Shown here piece by piece: positions 43,866 through 52,795 of a stretch of DNA of 64,000 nt. The notes below the pieces were generated by a model that was given only the letters and a program-made list of their open reading frames with translations, did no database searches and was not told the DNA's origin. A program made the position numbers and the translations under genes. Every line of letters starts with the position of its first letter. Position 1 is the first letter of the stretch. Origin of the DNA: Noviherbaspirillum saxi (lineage in GTDB: Bacteria; Pseudomonadota; Gammaproteobacteria; Burkholderiales; Burkholderiaceae_D); NCBI RefSeq assembly GCF_003591035.1, contig NZ_QYUO01000001.1, forward strand, positions 1,798,001 through 1,862,000. Direction: 5' to 3'.

Positions 43866-46259
43866 TCATTTCAACTCAATCGTCACCTTCTCGATCTTGC
43901 CGGTAAATGTGAACGGCGGCTTGTACACAAAGTCCACGGGCGAACCGGTATCCATGCCGATGTCCATTCCCTCGGTTTGCGAAAACAAGCTTGGCGTCGT
44001 CTTCGTCAATTCGCCTTCGGCAACCTTCTTACCGTTCACCATCATCGCTACCGCTGTAGCCTTGCCGCGTTCCATGGCCTGACCTTTGTATACCAAATCA
44101 ACCTTGAGCTGCACCTTGCCCTTCGGCAGAGTCTCCTTGGCGGTGAACGTGAAGTACTCGAGCGAGAGATGGTTGTAGACAAACGTTGGCTTGCCATCGC
44201 GAACGTACAGGCCGTAACCGCCGGAACTGCCGCCGTGCGTCACGATCATGCCCTCGGCGCCGCCTTCGGGCACATCGATATCGGCGCTTAACGTCCATGA
44301 CCTGTTGAGGATGCGCGGCGCGGCTTCGTTCGGCAACGCGACTTGTCCGGGATAATAGGTGAAGGTCTTGCGGTTCCCCGCGAGGCTGGGCCGGCCCATG
44401 AGTTCGGCGTTGAATTTTGCCGCACCGCGCCAATCGAGCGGCAGCACGTTGTACTTCGCCGCCTCCGCCCACCACAGATCCTGCAGCTCGCGCAGTTTCT
44501 GCGGGTTGGCGCTCGCCAGATCATCGGCTTGCGAGAAGTCCTTGTCGATATGGTAGAGCTCCCACTTCTGTTTGTTGAGATCAAATTTCGAACGATCGTA
44601 TTGCCACGGCACGAATGCCAGCGCAGAAGCCATCCAGCCGTCATGGTAGATGCCGCGATTGACGCCCATCGTGAAGTATTGGGTCGCGTGCCGGCCTTTC
44701 GCCAGCGCGTCGTCGAAGGTGTAGAAAAAACTGGTGCCTTCGATCGGCTTCTGCTGCATGCCATTGAGTTGCGTCGGCGGCGTGATGCCGGTCAGTTCGT
44801 ACAGGGTAGGGGCAATGTCGATCACGTGGGTGAACTGGCTGCGCAGGCCGCCCTTGTCCTTGATCCGCGCCGGCCATGAAACGATCATCGGGTTGCGCAC
44901 ACCGCCGAAGTGGCTGGCAATCTGCTTGGTCCACTGGAACGGCGTGTTCATGGCGTTTGCCCAGCCGGCCGGGAAATGGTTGAAGTGCTTTGGCCCGCCA
45001 AGTTCGTCGATCAGCTTCAGGTTGTCCTGCCATTTCTCAGCTGCCCCGTTAAAGAATCGGAACTGATTGGTCGAACCCTCCAGGCCACCTTCTGCGCTCG
45101 CGCCGTTGTCGCCGACGAGGTAGATGAAGATGGTGTTGTCTGCGCCCGGCATTTGCTTGATTGCATCGACGATGCGGCCCATGTGGTAATCGGTGTGAGC
45201 GCCAAAGGCGGCAAACACTTCCATCATGCGAGCATACAGCCGCTTCTGTTCCGGCTGCAACGAGTCCCATGCCGGCAACGATTCCGGTCGTGGCGTGAGC
45301 TTTGCTTCGGCCGGGATGACCCCCAGCTTTTTCTGCCGCTCGAAGGTCATTTCGCGGTACTTGTCCCAGCCCATGTCGAACTGGCCTTTGAACCTGGCGA
45401 TCCAGTCCTGCGGCGCGTGATGCGGTGCATGCGTTGCGCCGGGCGCGACATAAAGAAGGAATGGCCGGTCGGGCGAAATGCTCTTCACCTTGCGCGTCCA
45501 GGCGATCGCGTGGTCGGCAAGATCGGCGGTCACATGGTAGTCCGGATCGGTCGCGGCCGGGACGAGGTTGCGGTTCTCATACAGGATCGGATGCCATTGG
45601 TCCGTGTCGCCGCCATGGAATCCATAGAAATAGTCGAACCCCAGGCCGTTGGGCCAGCGATCGAAGGGGCCCGCTGCGCTTGTTTCCCATGGCGGGGTGT
45701 TGTGATTCTTGCCAACCCAGCCAGTCATATATCCATTCTGGCGCAACACTTCCGCAACGGTTCCGGTACTGCGCGGCAGCACTGCGGTGTAGCCTTCGTA
45801 GCCGCTGGCTCCTTCCGCGATGGTGCCAGTCCCGGCCGAGTGATGATTGCGGCCGGTGAGGAGGGCAGCCCGCGTCGGGCTGCACAGAGCGGTCGTGTGG
45901 AAGCGGTTGTAACGCAGGCCTTCGGCAGCGAGCTTGTCCAACGTGGGCGACGGCACTCCGCCGCCGAAGGTGTTGAACTGACCGAAGCCGACGTCATCCA
46001 GCAGGATTAGAACGATGTTTGGTGCGCCCTTGGGAGCCTGAACAGGTTGCGGAAATTGTGGCGGGTCGGAGTCGAGATACGTCCGTCCGACATTTCCCGG
46101 GAAGCGGAAGTCGGGCCTCGGCAGAACGCTCGGGGTGCCAGCAGCCGCCGATGTTGCAATCGCGGATTTTTCCTGCGCGAAAGACGGGCTTGCGAGACCT
46201 CCCAGCATAATTGCGGCCGAAAGCGTTGCATACCGCAAGATCGTTTGTACTTGCATCAT
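43866..46259 (-). CDS. arylsulfatase (type I, formylglycine-dependent), large exported form
   Basis: 797 residues (796 if translation starts at the second ATG, 46256, which is better spaced from AGGGGAC). A signal peptide (about 1-28, ending PSFAQ) directs it to the periplasm. The sulfatase active site is complete: metal ligands in LILLDDVGFGQ, the formylglycine motif CSPTRAALLTG with Cys126 to be oxidised, GKNHNTPPWE and VGDNGASAEGG. The C-terminal 150 or so residues are a beta-sandwich extension seen in large bacterial arylsulfatases. It needs a formylglycine-generating enzyme; one is encoded 11 kb away at 57207. Substrate: a sulfate ester, identity unknown. Confidence 0.93.
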   Translation of the reverse strand: MMQVQTILRYATLSAAIMLGGLASPSFAQEKSAIATSAAAGTPSVLPRPDFRFPGNVGRTYLDSDPPQFPQPVQAPKGAPNIVLILLDDVGFGQFNTFGGGVPSPTLDKLAAEGLRYNRFHTTALCSPTRAALLTGRNHHSAGTGTIAEGASGYEGYTAVLPRSTGTVAEVLRQNGYMTGWVGKNHNTPPWETSAAGPFDRWPNGLGFDYFYGFHGGDTDQWHPILYENRNLVPAATDPDYHVTADLADHAIAWTRKVKSISPDRPFLLYVAPGATHAPHHAPQDWIARFKGQFDMGWDKYREMTFERQKKLGVIPAEAKLTPRPESLPAWDSLQPEQKRLYARMMEVFAAFGAHTDYHMGRIVDAIKQMPGADNTIFIYLVGDNGASAEGGLEGSTNQFRFFNGAAEKWQDNLKLIDELGGPKHFNHFPAGWANAMNTPFQWTKQIASHFGGVRNPMIVSWPARIKDKGGLRSQFTHVIDIAPTLYELTGITPPTQLNGMQQKPIEGTSFFYTFDDALAKGRHATQYFTMGVNRGIYHDGWMASALAFVPWQYDRSKFDLNKQKWELYHIDKDFSQADDLASANPQKLRELQDLWWAEAAKYNVLPLDWRGAAKFNAELMGRPSLAGNRKTFTYYPGQVALPNEAAPRILNRSWTLSADIDVPEGGAEGMIVTHGGSSGGYGLYVRDGKPTFVYNHLSLEYFTFTAKETLPKGKVQLKVDLVYKGQAMERGKATAVAMMVNGKKVAEGELTKTTPSLFSQTEGMDIGMDTGSPVDFVYKPPFTFTGKIEKVTIELK

Positions 46260-46348
46260 GTCCCCTGTGATTTATTGTTTTGCAATTCGCATTTCGCTTG
46301 GCTCCGTAGCGCCCGGGCAGGCTAGGTATATCTAAGCCTTGAACATGT

Positions 46349-47737
46349 CTACAGCCTGCTGTCGACCACGCGCCCTGGATTGAGAACGCCTTTCGGATCT
46401 AGGCTTTGCTTAAGCAAGAGCATCAGCGCCAATTCGGCCGGCGTGCGCGACAGACCCAGCCACGCCTTCTTTTCGATGCCGATGCCATGCTCGGCAGACA
46501 CCGCGCCGTTCAGAGCTTGCAACGGTGTGTAGACCAATCCGTCGAGTTCGGCACGATCTGCGGTATTCATATCCGGCACGTGCACGGCGACATGCACATT
46601 GCCATCGCCAAGGTGGCCGAAGGCCCTTAGCTGGGCGTCCGGCCAGCGCGCCTGAATCGAAGTGCGCACGGTCTCTACATAGGTGGCGGTATCCGCCAGG
46701 CGCAAAGAGATGTCATACGCGGCAAGCGGGCCGAAACGGCCTAGCTGGCGCACATCATCGCGCAGCGCCCAGAGCGCCTGGCATTCGCGTTCGCTTTGTG
46801 CGATGGTCGCATCCGCCACCAGGCCGTGTTCCATCGCATCGCTCAATATCTGGGCGAAGCGGTCGGCTTGGTCAGTCGAGCTACCGCTGGCTTCGACCAG
46901 TACATAGAAGGCATGGTCCTGTGGCAAGGGCGGGCGCGCTTGGGCAGGCGGCGTCGTGACCACCTGGTAGAAGTCTTGCCACATCACTTCGAAGGCCGAG
47001 AGTGTGCCGGCCATTGCATGGTCCAAGCGGCGCAGCAGCTTGCCTACAGCGTCGAAATCGGACAGCGCCAGCAGGGCTGTGCAGCGGCCGGCCGGGGCTT
47101 CGCACAGGCGCAGCACGACACGGGTCACCACACCGAGCGTTCCTTCGGAGCCGATGAAGAGATGCTTGAGGTCGTAACCGGAGTTGTTCTTGAGGAGCTG
47201 ATTCATCGAACTGAGCACGGTGCCATCGGCCAGTACGACTTCGAGGCCATGCACGTTGTTGCGCATCATGCCGTAACGGATCACGCTGTTACCGCCGGCA
47301 TTGGTGGCCACCATGCCGCCCAAGGTGGCGCTGCCGCGCGCGCCAAGGTCCACCGGAAAGAGCAATCCAGCCGCTTCAGCGGCGGCCTGGGCTTGCTCGA
47401 GAATGACGCCGGCTTCGGCCACCAGCACGCGCTGTGTGATATCCACCGGTTCCAAGCGGTTCATGCGTTCGAGCGAGAGGATGACTTCATGCGCTTGCGC
47501 ATCGGCGCCATGCACCAGGCCGGTCAAACCGCCTTGCGGTACCACGGCCACACCTGCAGCATGGCATGCGGCAAGCACGGCGCTCACTTCGGCGGTGCTG
47601 GCCGGGCGCACCAGCGCGTACGCGTGCAGTTGCTGCGGCTTTTGGCGCGCACGCAACTCATCACCCGCCAGAAGGCCGGCCGGGCCGACGATGCCGCGCA
47701 GGGTGTCAAGGAGGGTGTTGTCGATCGCTGCACCCAT
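46349..47737 (-). CDS. FAD-linked oxidase, D-2-hydroxyacid dehydrogenase (GlcD/D-lactate type)
   Basis: 462 residues. VAO-type FAD domain: VVPQGGLTGLVHGA and GSATLGGMVATNAGGNSVIR; C-terminal cap with LRAFGHLGDGNVHVAVH and SAEHGIGIEKKAWLGLSR. Oxidises a D-2-hydroxy acid to the 2-oxo acid, with a quinone or ETF as probable acceptor. Its ATG overlaps the stop of the TPP enzyme (TGATG), so the two are translationally coupled, implying one pathway: hydroxy acid to oxo acid to decarboxylated or ligated product. Confidence 0.9.
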   Translation of the reverse strand: MGAAIDNTLLDTLRGIVGPAGLLAGDELRARQKPQQLHAYALVRPASTAEVSAVLAACHAAGVAVVPQGGLTGLVHGADAQAHEVILSLERMNRLEPVDITQRVLVAEAGVILEQAQAAAEAAGLLFPVDLGARGSATLGGMVATNAGGNSVIRYGMMRNNVHGLEVVLADGTVLSSMNQLLKNNSGYDLKHLFIGSEGTLGVVTRVVLRLCEAPAGRCTALLALSDFDAVGKLLRRLDHAMAGTLSAFEVMWQDFYQVVTTPPAQARPPLPQDHAFYVLVEASGSSTDQADRFAQILSDAMEHGLVADATIAQSERECQALWALRDDVRQLGRFGPLAAYDISLRLADTATYVETVRTSIQARWPDAQLRAFGHLGDGNVHVAVHVPDMNTADRAELDGLVYTPLQALNGAVSAEHGIGIEKKAWLGLSRTPAELALMLLLKQSLDPKGVLNPGRVVDSRL

Positions 47738-49353
47738 CAGATCACCAGTTCAATGACGAAGGGGCCCGGGCGTCGGTTGGCCAGCGCGAACAGGTCATTG
47801 AAGCGCTCCATGTTATCCGCACGCGCGGCTTCCACGCCCATGCCGTTGGCGATTTTCACCCAGTCCAGGTCTGGATTGCCGATATCCAGCATGTCTAGCG
47901 CGGTCTTGCCGGGGTTGGCGCCTACGCTGGACAGTTCGTGCATCAAGATGGCGTACTTGCGGTTGGCCAGCACCACCACGGTGACATCGAGTTTTTCGCG
48001 CGCCATGGTCCACAGCGCCTGCGGCGTGTACATGCCTGAGCCGTCGGCCTGCAACGCAACTACGCGCCGGCCCGGCGCGCCCACCGCTGCACCGAGCGCC
48101 AGCGGCAGGCCGTCGCCGATGGCGCCGCCCGTAATTTGCAGCCAGTCATGTGGAGCGGCATGCTCGGTCCCGGGATAAAAGGCGTGACCGAAACTCACGC
48201 TCTCGTCGACCACGACGGCCTGGTCCGGCAACAATGCACTGAGAGTCCGCGCCACCGACTGCGACGTGATGGTGCCCGTGGCCACGTCCTGGTTGCGCGG
48301 CTCCGTATCGGGCACATCGACGCGCGGCGCGTTCAGTTCTGCGGCCAGGCGTGACAGCGCTTCTGCCAAATCCTCCTCGGGCCGGGCCAGCACATGGATC
48401 ACCGCATCTTCCGGATACGGGCGCGCCGATTTGCCCGGATAGGCGAAGAACGTCGCCGGTGCCGGCGTGCCGACAAGAATGATGTTGCGAATGCCGGCAA
48501 GCTTGGCACGTGCGGCGTCACCAAAATACGGCAAACGCTCAACGGCATAGCGTCCGCGGCCGCGTGCCGTTCGCGCATTGGCAGTGGTCGAGAGCAAACG
48601 GGCATTGGTGGCCGCGGCAATGCGATGTGCGTCGGCCAGCGACGCCTGCTCCAGTGCGCTGCCCGTCAGCAACAACAGTGTGGGTTGACCGGAACGCAGC
48701 ACGCGTGCAGCTTGCTGCACGGCATCGGGCGAGACCTTAGGCACAGGGATGGGCGCCAGCGGCGCAGCCACCTGTCCACCCGCGTCCCAGCACACATCGG
48801 ACGGCAGGATTAGGCTGGCCACGCCACCGGGCGCAGCGCATGCGGCCTGCACTGCGGCAGCGGCAGCCGCCCCGACGGCGGCGGCGTGGGTGGCAGTGCG
48901 GGTCCATACCGAAACCGGGCGCGCCCAGCCTTCGGTGTCGGCCGTCAGAGGTGCGTCGAACGGGCGATGGTAGGTCGCCTGGTCGCCAATGATATTGACT
49001 ATCGGCGTTTGCGCACGGCGCGCGTTATGCAAGTTCGCCAAGCCATTGGCTAGGCCGGGCCCGCAATGCAGCAGCGTGGCAGCAGGCTTGCCGGCCATGC
49101 GTGCATAACCATCGGCTGCGCCCGTCACCACGCCCTCGAACATCCCGAGCACGCAACGCATGCCGGGAATGCGGTCGAGCGCGGCGACAAAGTGCATCTC
49201 GCTGGTGCCGGGATTGGCAAAGCAGGTATCTACGCCGCAGGCCAGCAGCGTCTTCACCAGGCTTTCGGCGCCGTTGATTTGGGCCGAAGACTCCGTCGGC
49301 TCATGCTGCGGCAAACGGGATTGGTCCTGGGCAGACATTTTTGCAAGAGACAT
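47737..49353 (-). CDS. thiamine-diphosphate enzyme (acetolactate synthase/benzoylformate decarboxylase-like)
   Basis: 538 residues from ATG 49353 (an upstream start at 49425 lacks support). Three TPP-enzyme domains: N-terminal CFANPGTSEMHFVAAL and catalytic Glu in GMFEGVVTGAADGYARM; central domain; C-terminal ITGGAIGDGLPLALGAAVGA and the TPP/Mg motif ADGSGMYTPQALWT followed by NRKYAILMHEL. The family includes acetolactate synthase, benzoylformate decarboxylase and 2-hydroxyacyl-CoA lyase; no small regulatory subunit is present, which argues against a biosynthetic role. Coupled to the D-hydroxyacid oxidase; a TATAAT-like hexamer lies near 49457-49462 on this strand. Confidence 0.87.
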   Translation of the reverse strand: MSLAKMSAQDQSRLPQHEPTESSAQINGAESLVKTLLACGVDTCFANPGTSEMHFVAALDRIPGMRCVLGMFEGVVTGAADGYARMAGKPAATLLHCGPGLANGLANLHNARRAQTPIVNIIGDQATYHRPFDAPLTADTEGWARPVSVWTRTATHAAAVGAAAAAAVQAACAAPGGVASLILPSDVCWDAGGQVAAPLAPIPVPKVSPDAVQQAARVLRSGQPTLLLLTGSALEQASLADAHRIAAATNARLLSTTANARTARGRGRYAVERLPYFGDAARAKLAGIRNIILVGTPAPATFFAYPGKSARPYPEDAVIHVLARPEEDLAEALSRLAAELNAPRVDVPDTEPRNQDVATGTITSQSVARTLSALLPDQAVVVDESVSFGHAFYPGTEHAAPHDWLQITGGAIGDGLPLALGAAVGAPGRRVVALQADGSGMYTPQALWTMAREKLDVTVVVLANRKYAILMHELSSVGANPGKTALDMLDIGNPDLDWVKIANGMGVEAARADNMERFNDLFALANRRPGPFVIELVI

Positions 49354-49656
49354 GGTCAAAAACTCACTAATTGAAATGATGGAGAACCCGGGCAGTTCAA
49401 ACCGATGCAACAGACGGAACACCATTGAATCAAAGTCGCCGGCCTAGAGTCGAATCATTATAGAAAGATGTAATGGGAACACCGTTCCGGATTCTGACTC
49501 CGGTCGCAACCTGCCAAGTTATTGAATAAAAAGGGATGAGCGGATGTGCGCCTGGCGTGTCATTCCGTTACTCCGCATTCGAGACGCAATCGCCGCAACG
49601 GATGCTGACAGGCATCCCGGATTCCGCTTTGCTTCTCCCGGGTTTCTCAAACTGCA
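49354..49656. promoter_or_regulatory. 303-bp upstream region of the TPP/FAD operon
   Basis: No ORF. On the minus strand TATAAT at 49457-49462 could be a -10 box, about 105 bp before the ATG; no matching TTGACA was seen. The region separates the MFS gene stop from the TPP gene start, so the two may be one or two transcripts. Confidence 0.4.
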
Positions 49657-50988
49657 TTAGTGCGCCTTACGCTCACGCAGATGTCGTGCTGGAATCGCAA
49701 TCAATAACACCAAGGCGCCTACCACCAGCGTAATACCCATCACATCGAAGGCCATGTACAAACTGCCGGTCGCCGTTTTGATCGCGCCGACCGCAATCTG
49801 ACTGACTACGCCTGCCGCCACGCCGATGCTGCTGATCATCGCGAAGCCGGCGGCGGCAGTGGCGGGCGTCAGCAAGGCCGGCGGAATCGTCCAGAACAGC
49901 GAGACTGCGGACAGCGATGCCGCTGCGCCGAGGCTCATGAGGAATACCGACAGCGGCAGATTTCCTTGCGCGAAGCCAAGCAGGAAGAAGCTGCTGGCGC
50001 CCACCAGCATGGTCAGCGCGACGTGCCAACGGCGCTCATGCCATTTGTCCGAGCTACGGCCAAGCAAATACATGCCGCACACGGCCACAATGTAAGGCAC
50101 GCTGGAAAGCATGCCGATGGTTTTCAGGTCTTCCACGCCAAACCCGCGGATCAGCGTCGGCATCCAGTAGGACACGGTGTTCGAGCCGCTGTAGATACAG
50201 AAGTACACCAGCCCGGCGATGTAAATCCGCGGCTCGCGCAATACGTCGATGAAGCGGGCATGCGCCGTGCTCTTGCCCGACTCCGCCGCCAGCGCGGTGG
50301 CAATGACATGCTTTTCCTCGGCGTTCAGCCACGAAGCCTCTGCCGGCCTGTCGGTGAGCCAGTACAAGGCGATGATGCCCAGCAGAATAGCCGGAATGCC
50401 TTCGAACACGAACAGCACCTGCCAGTCCTTCAGCCCAAGCCAGCCACCAAAGTTAGACATGATCCAACCCGCAAGCGGACCGCTGATGATCCCGGCGGAC
50501 ACACCGGAAATCAGGAACGCGGCAGTGATGCGGCCCCGCAGTGCGGATGGGAACCAGTAGGTCAAATACAGGATCACGCCCGCGAGGAAGCCCGATTCCG
50601 CCAAGCCGAGCAAAAAGCGCGCGACGATGAACTGGTTCGCGGTAGTGACGAAGGCCGTCCCCACCGTGACCGCGCCCCATAGCATCATGATGCGCGCCAG
50701 CGTGGCGCGGGCGCCGACGCGCTGCAGGTACAGGTTACTGGGAACTTCGAACAGGATGTAGCCGAAGTAGAAGGCGCCGGCGCCAAAACCGTAGGCGGCA
50801 TCGCTCAAGGCGATGTCCTCGACCATGCGCAGCTTGGCGAAGGAAATGTTCACACGATCGATCGCGTTGACCAGGAGCGCGAGGATCAGAAATGGCATCA
50901 GCCGCCAGATGACCTTGGTGTACACGTTCTTTGCCTCCGCCGTAGCGGCTTTCGACGTTGTCGGTGAATACTGCTCGATTTGATTCAT
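49657..50988 (-). CDS. MFS transporter (anion:cation symporter / D-galactonate-phthalate type)
   Basis: 443 residues with about 12 hydrophobic segments, e.g. WRLMPFLILALLVNAIDRVN at the start and FYFGYILFEVPSNLYLQRVG. The characteristic family loop GARATLARIMMLWGAVTVGT is present. Transporters of this group import organic acids such as 2-hydroxy or aromatic acids with protons. It is upstream of the TPP enzyme and FAD oxidase on the same strand, suggesting uptake of their substrate. AGAGGAG precedes ATG 50988. Confidence 0.92.
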   Translation of the reverse strand: MNQIEQYSPTTSKAATAEAKNVYTKVIWRLMPFLILALLVNAIDRVNISFAKLRMVEDIALSDAAYGFGAGAFYFGYILFEVPSNLYLQRVGARATLARIMMLWGAVTVGTAFVTTANQFIVARFLLGLAESGFLAGVILYLTYWFPSALRGRITAAFLISGVSAGIISGPLAGWIMSNFGGWLGLKDWQVLFVFEGIPAILLGIIALYWLTDRPAEASWLNAEEKHVIATALAAESGKSTAHARFIDVLREPRIYIAGLVYFCIYSGSNTVSYWMPTLIRGFGVEDLKTIGMLSSVPYIVAVCGMYLLGRSSDKWHERRWHVALTMLVGASSFFLLGFAQGNLPLSVFLMSLGAAASLSAVSLFWTIPPALLTPATAAAGFAMISSIGVAAGVVSQIAVGAIKTATGSLYMAFDVMGITLVVGALVLLIAIPARHLRERKAH

Positions 50989-51189
50989 GTCGCTCCTCTT
51001 GAATTGGGGAAATTATCTTTGTTATGGTTGTCCGACTTGGTCCTCCGGAAGAGACCGAGTTTCTATATGGAGCAAATCAAGGATAGGTAATTGGTCGAGC
51101 CGGCGCCCCCTCTTTTTTAAAGGGGGAGGCCGCAAGCGGAAACAGCAACGCATTGAGTCCATGCAAGCGCTTGGGCACCGCGCGAAACA

Positions 51190-51390
51190 TCAATCGATGG
51201 CCACCTCGCGCATTGACGCCATATCGATCACGAAGCGGTACTTCACTTCGTTGGCCGGCATGCGCTTGAACGCCGTGTTGATGTCGCCAATGTCGATCAT
51301 CTCGCAGTTGGGCAACACATTATGTTCCGCGCAGAAGTCGAGCAAGTCTTGCGTGTCCTGGATGCCGCCGATCAGCGAACCCGCCAGGCA
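51190..51390 (-). pseudogene. C-terminal fragment of a zinc-type alcohol dehydrogenase (YahK/CAD-like)
   Basis: On the minus strand from about 51390 to a TGA at 51190-51192 the frame reads LIGGIQDTQDLLDFCAEHNV, CEMIDIGDINTAF and KRMPANEVKYRFVIDM, ending REVAID. This is the C-terminus of NADP-dependent cinnamyl/YahK-type alcohol dehydrogenases, which are about 350 residues; only the last 67 or so are left and there is no start. Beyond 51390 homology is lost and a different frame (ending YSHDAWRVR) takes over, marking a deletion junction. Confidence 0.75.
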
Positions 51391-51450
51391 TCGTGCGAAT
51401 AATTGACCAATGCTGCCGGATCATTCAGCAGCAGGCGGGTTTTGTCCTCG

Positions 51451-52112
51451 ATGGATTTTTCCACTAATGGCATTGTCAGAATCACTAATCGGATTAATAA
51501 AAAACGGCGAGGCGTATTAGGTGCCGCCTCGTGTACGGATAGGCTTGCCGTCGAAGCAGAAGCGGTGTTTGCCGAACTAGTATAGGGGTGTGAAGCGCTA
51601 TCGATGCAGCACCTGTCCGAGCGCGCAGGCGTGGCGGTCAGCTCCATCTACGAATACTTTCCGACGATGGAGGCGCTGATCGCGGCGATTTTCGACGATT
51701 TCCTGCACGAGGCCAGAAGCGAACTGGCAAAAAAATTAATGCGCTACCACCATCAATCAGCCTGTACGACTGCATCAGTCTGATGCTGCGAGCAGGCGTC
51801 GAAACCATGCAAAGATGGTCGCTGATCGAACCGGCATTCTTTACCAAGTCGGCCCAGTACGACGAATTGGTGCGGCTCGAACTCGTCAAAACTGAAAGCA
51901 CCTTGACCTCCGAGGTGACGGAGGCCCTGATCGCGCGGTATTCCGACCAGATTCGCATGCGTGACCTGGATAAGGCTCGCTTTCTCGCTCATCAGACCAT
52001 CGTGGCATTACTGCGGGCGATGGCGCTCGTGAAGCCTGAATATCTGAAGCAGGAGGACACACCGCTCCTGCTCGGCCGAATGTTGTATGCGCTGTTGACC
52101 ACCGAAGCCTAG
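51451..52112 (+). pseudogene. TetR-family regulator, broken by a nonsense codon and a frameshift
   Basis: A TetR HTH region is split by an in-frame TAG: LAVEAEAVFAELV stops at 51583-51585 and resumes, same frame, as GCEALSMQHLSERAGVAVSS then IYEYFPTMEALIAAIFDDFL. After GARSELAKK-type text a run of seven A (51729-51735) shifts the frame, giving a stop at 51781; the C-terminal half (MLRAGVETMQRWSLIEPAFF through LLLGRMLYALLTTEA) continues one frame earlier. One extra base in the A-run would restore it. Two independent lesions make a pseudogene most likely. Divergent from the alcohol dehydrogenase fragment, a usual regulator-target layout. Its stop TAG (52110) is supplied by the MITE end. Confidence 0.8.
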
Positions 52113-52280
52113 TACTACTACGTCACGAACGTGCTTCCCCCTTGCAGGGGGAAGGTTGGGATGGGGGTAGAGAGGTCGAATCGGCGCAATCGTTAGCGCA
52201 ACCACTCTACCCCCACCCTAGCCCTCCCCCTGAAAGGGGGAGGGAACTGGACAGTGATGTTTTGTGACGCAGTAGTACTA
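52110..52280. repeat. MITE-like palindromic element, copy 2
   Basis: Ends TAGTACTACTACGTCACGA (52110) and TTGTGACGCAGTAGTACTA (to 52280) are inverted copies of each other and match the ends of the element at 24296. Inside are CCCCCTTGCAGGGGG and CTCCCCCTGAAAGGGGGAG blocks and GGATGGGGGTAGAG / CTCTACCCCCACCC arms. 171 bp, no ORF. As with copy 1, it sits directly at a gene stop codon. Confidence 0.8.
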
Positions 52281-52795
52281 GTGTCCTGCCTCCTAAATTC
52301 GTTAAATAAATGACAACGATAATTGTGCCGATACTGCGTCAAAAATCTTTTCCCCTTGTCTCTGCCCGATTTCGGCAGGTGTATCTTCAATAATCCTGCC
52401 GGACAAAGCACTTCCGTCGTCACTGCTCCCATCAGAGTAAATCCTTGCGCCTGCACCGGGTTCACCCCCTAATTAAATGACGGGGAAATTCCCGAAGCCC
52501 CTAGCTACTATCCATTTCAGTTGTGCACACGTATGCACAAGCAACGATAACCATTGCGTGGCGAGGTGCCAAGCAATGCACACGATTGCACGCTGCAGTG
52601 CGATTACTGCTTTGCATCGCACCTCTCAAGGAAACCAAATCGAAATGATCGATTTTGCCATCGACCTGCTGCGTGCCGGACATCGACCGGACGGCATACA
52701 TGCGGCGCTGCAGGAAGTGCCGGGACAGATCATTGTGCGCGGCTCCGCTTAACAACTTATTCACACCACCCAACATCGACATCAAAGGAAATCAC
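52281..52795. other. 515-bp region upstream of the HisD-family operon
   Basis: The first part (to 52470) shows no gene; on the minus strand a frame near 52290-52400 (KGKRFLTQYRHNYRCHLFNE) looks protein-like but is unrecognised. At 52520-52620 there are clustered TGCAC/GTGCA repeats, e.g. GTGCACACGTATGCAC (from 52515) and TGCACGCTGCAGTGCGA (near 52586), which could be a regulator site. A small ORF at 52645 is listed separately. Confidence 0.4.
52645..52752 (+). CDS. possible 35-residue small ORF
   Basis: ATG 52645 follows AAGGAAACC at 52628; peptide begins [20 protein letters not shown] and ends VRGSA, 43 nt before the HisD-family gene. Codon use is like the neighbours. It could be a leader peptide or a fragment of a lost gene; unrecognised, so kept at low confidence. 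Confidence 0.25.
   Translation: MIDFAIDLLRAGHRPDGIHAALQEVPGQIIVRGSA

Noticed and set aside
47737..49353. Biosynthetic acetolactate synthase (ilvB)
   Set aside because: No regulatory subunit gene, and translational coupling to a D-2-hydroxyacid oxidase points to a catabolic TPP enzyme.
51721..51790. Programmed -1 frameshift in the TetR gene at A AAA AAA
   Set aside because: The motif is in phase, but an independent in-frame TAG upstream means a full protein could still not be made; decay is simpler.
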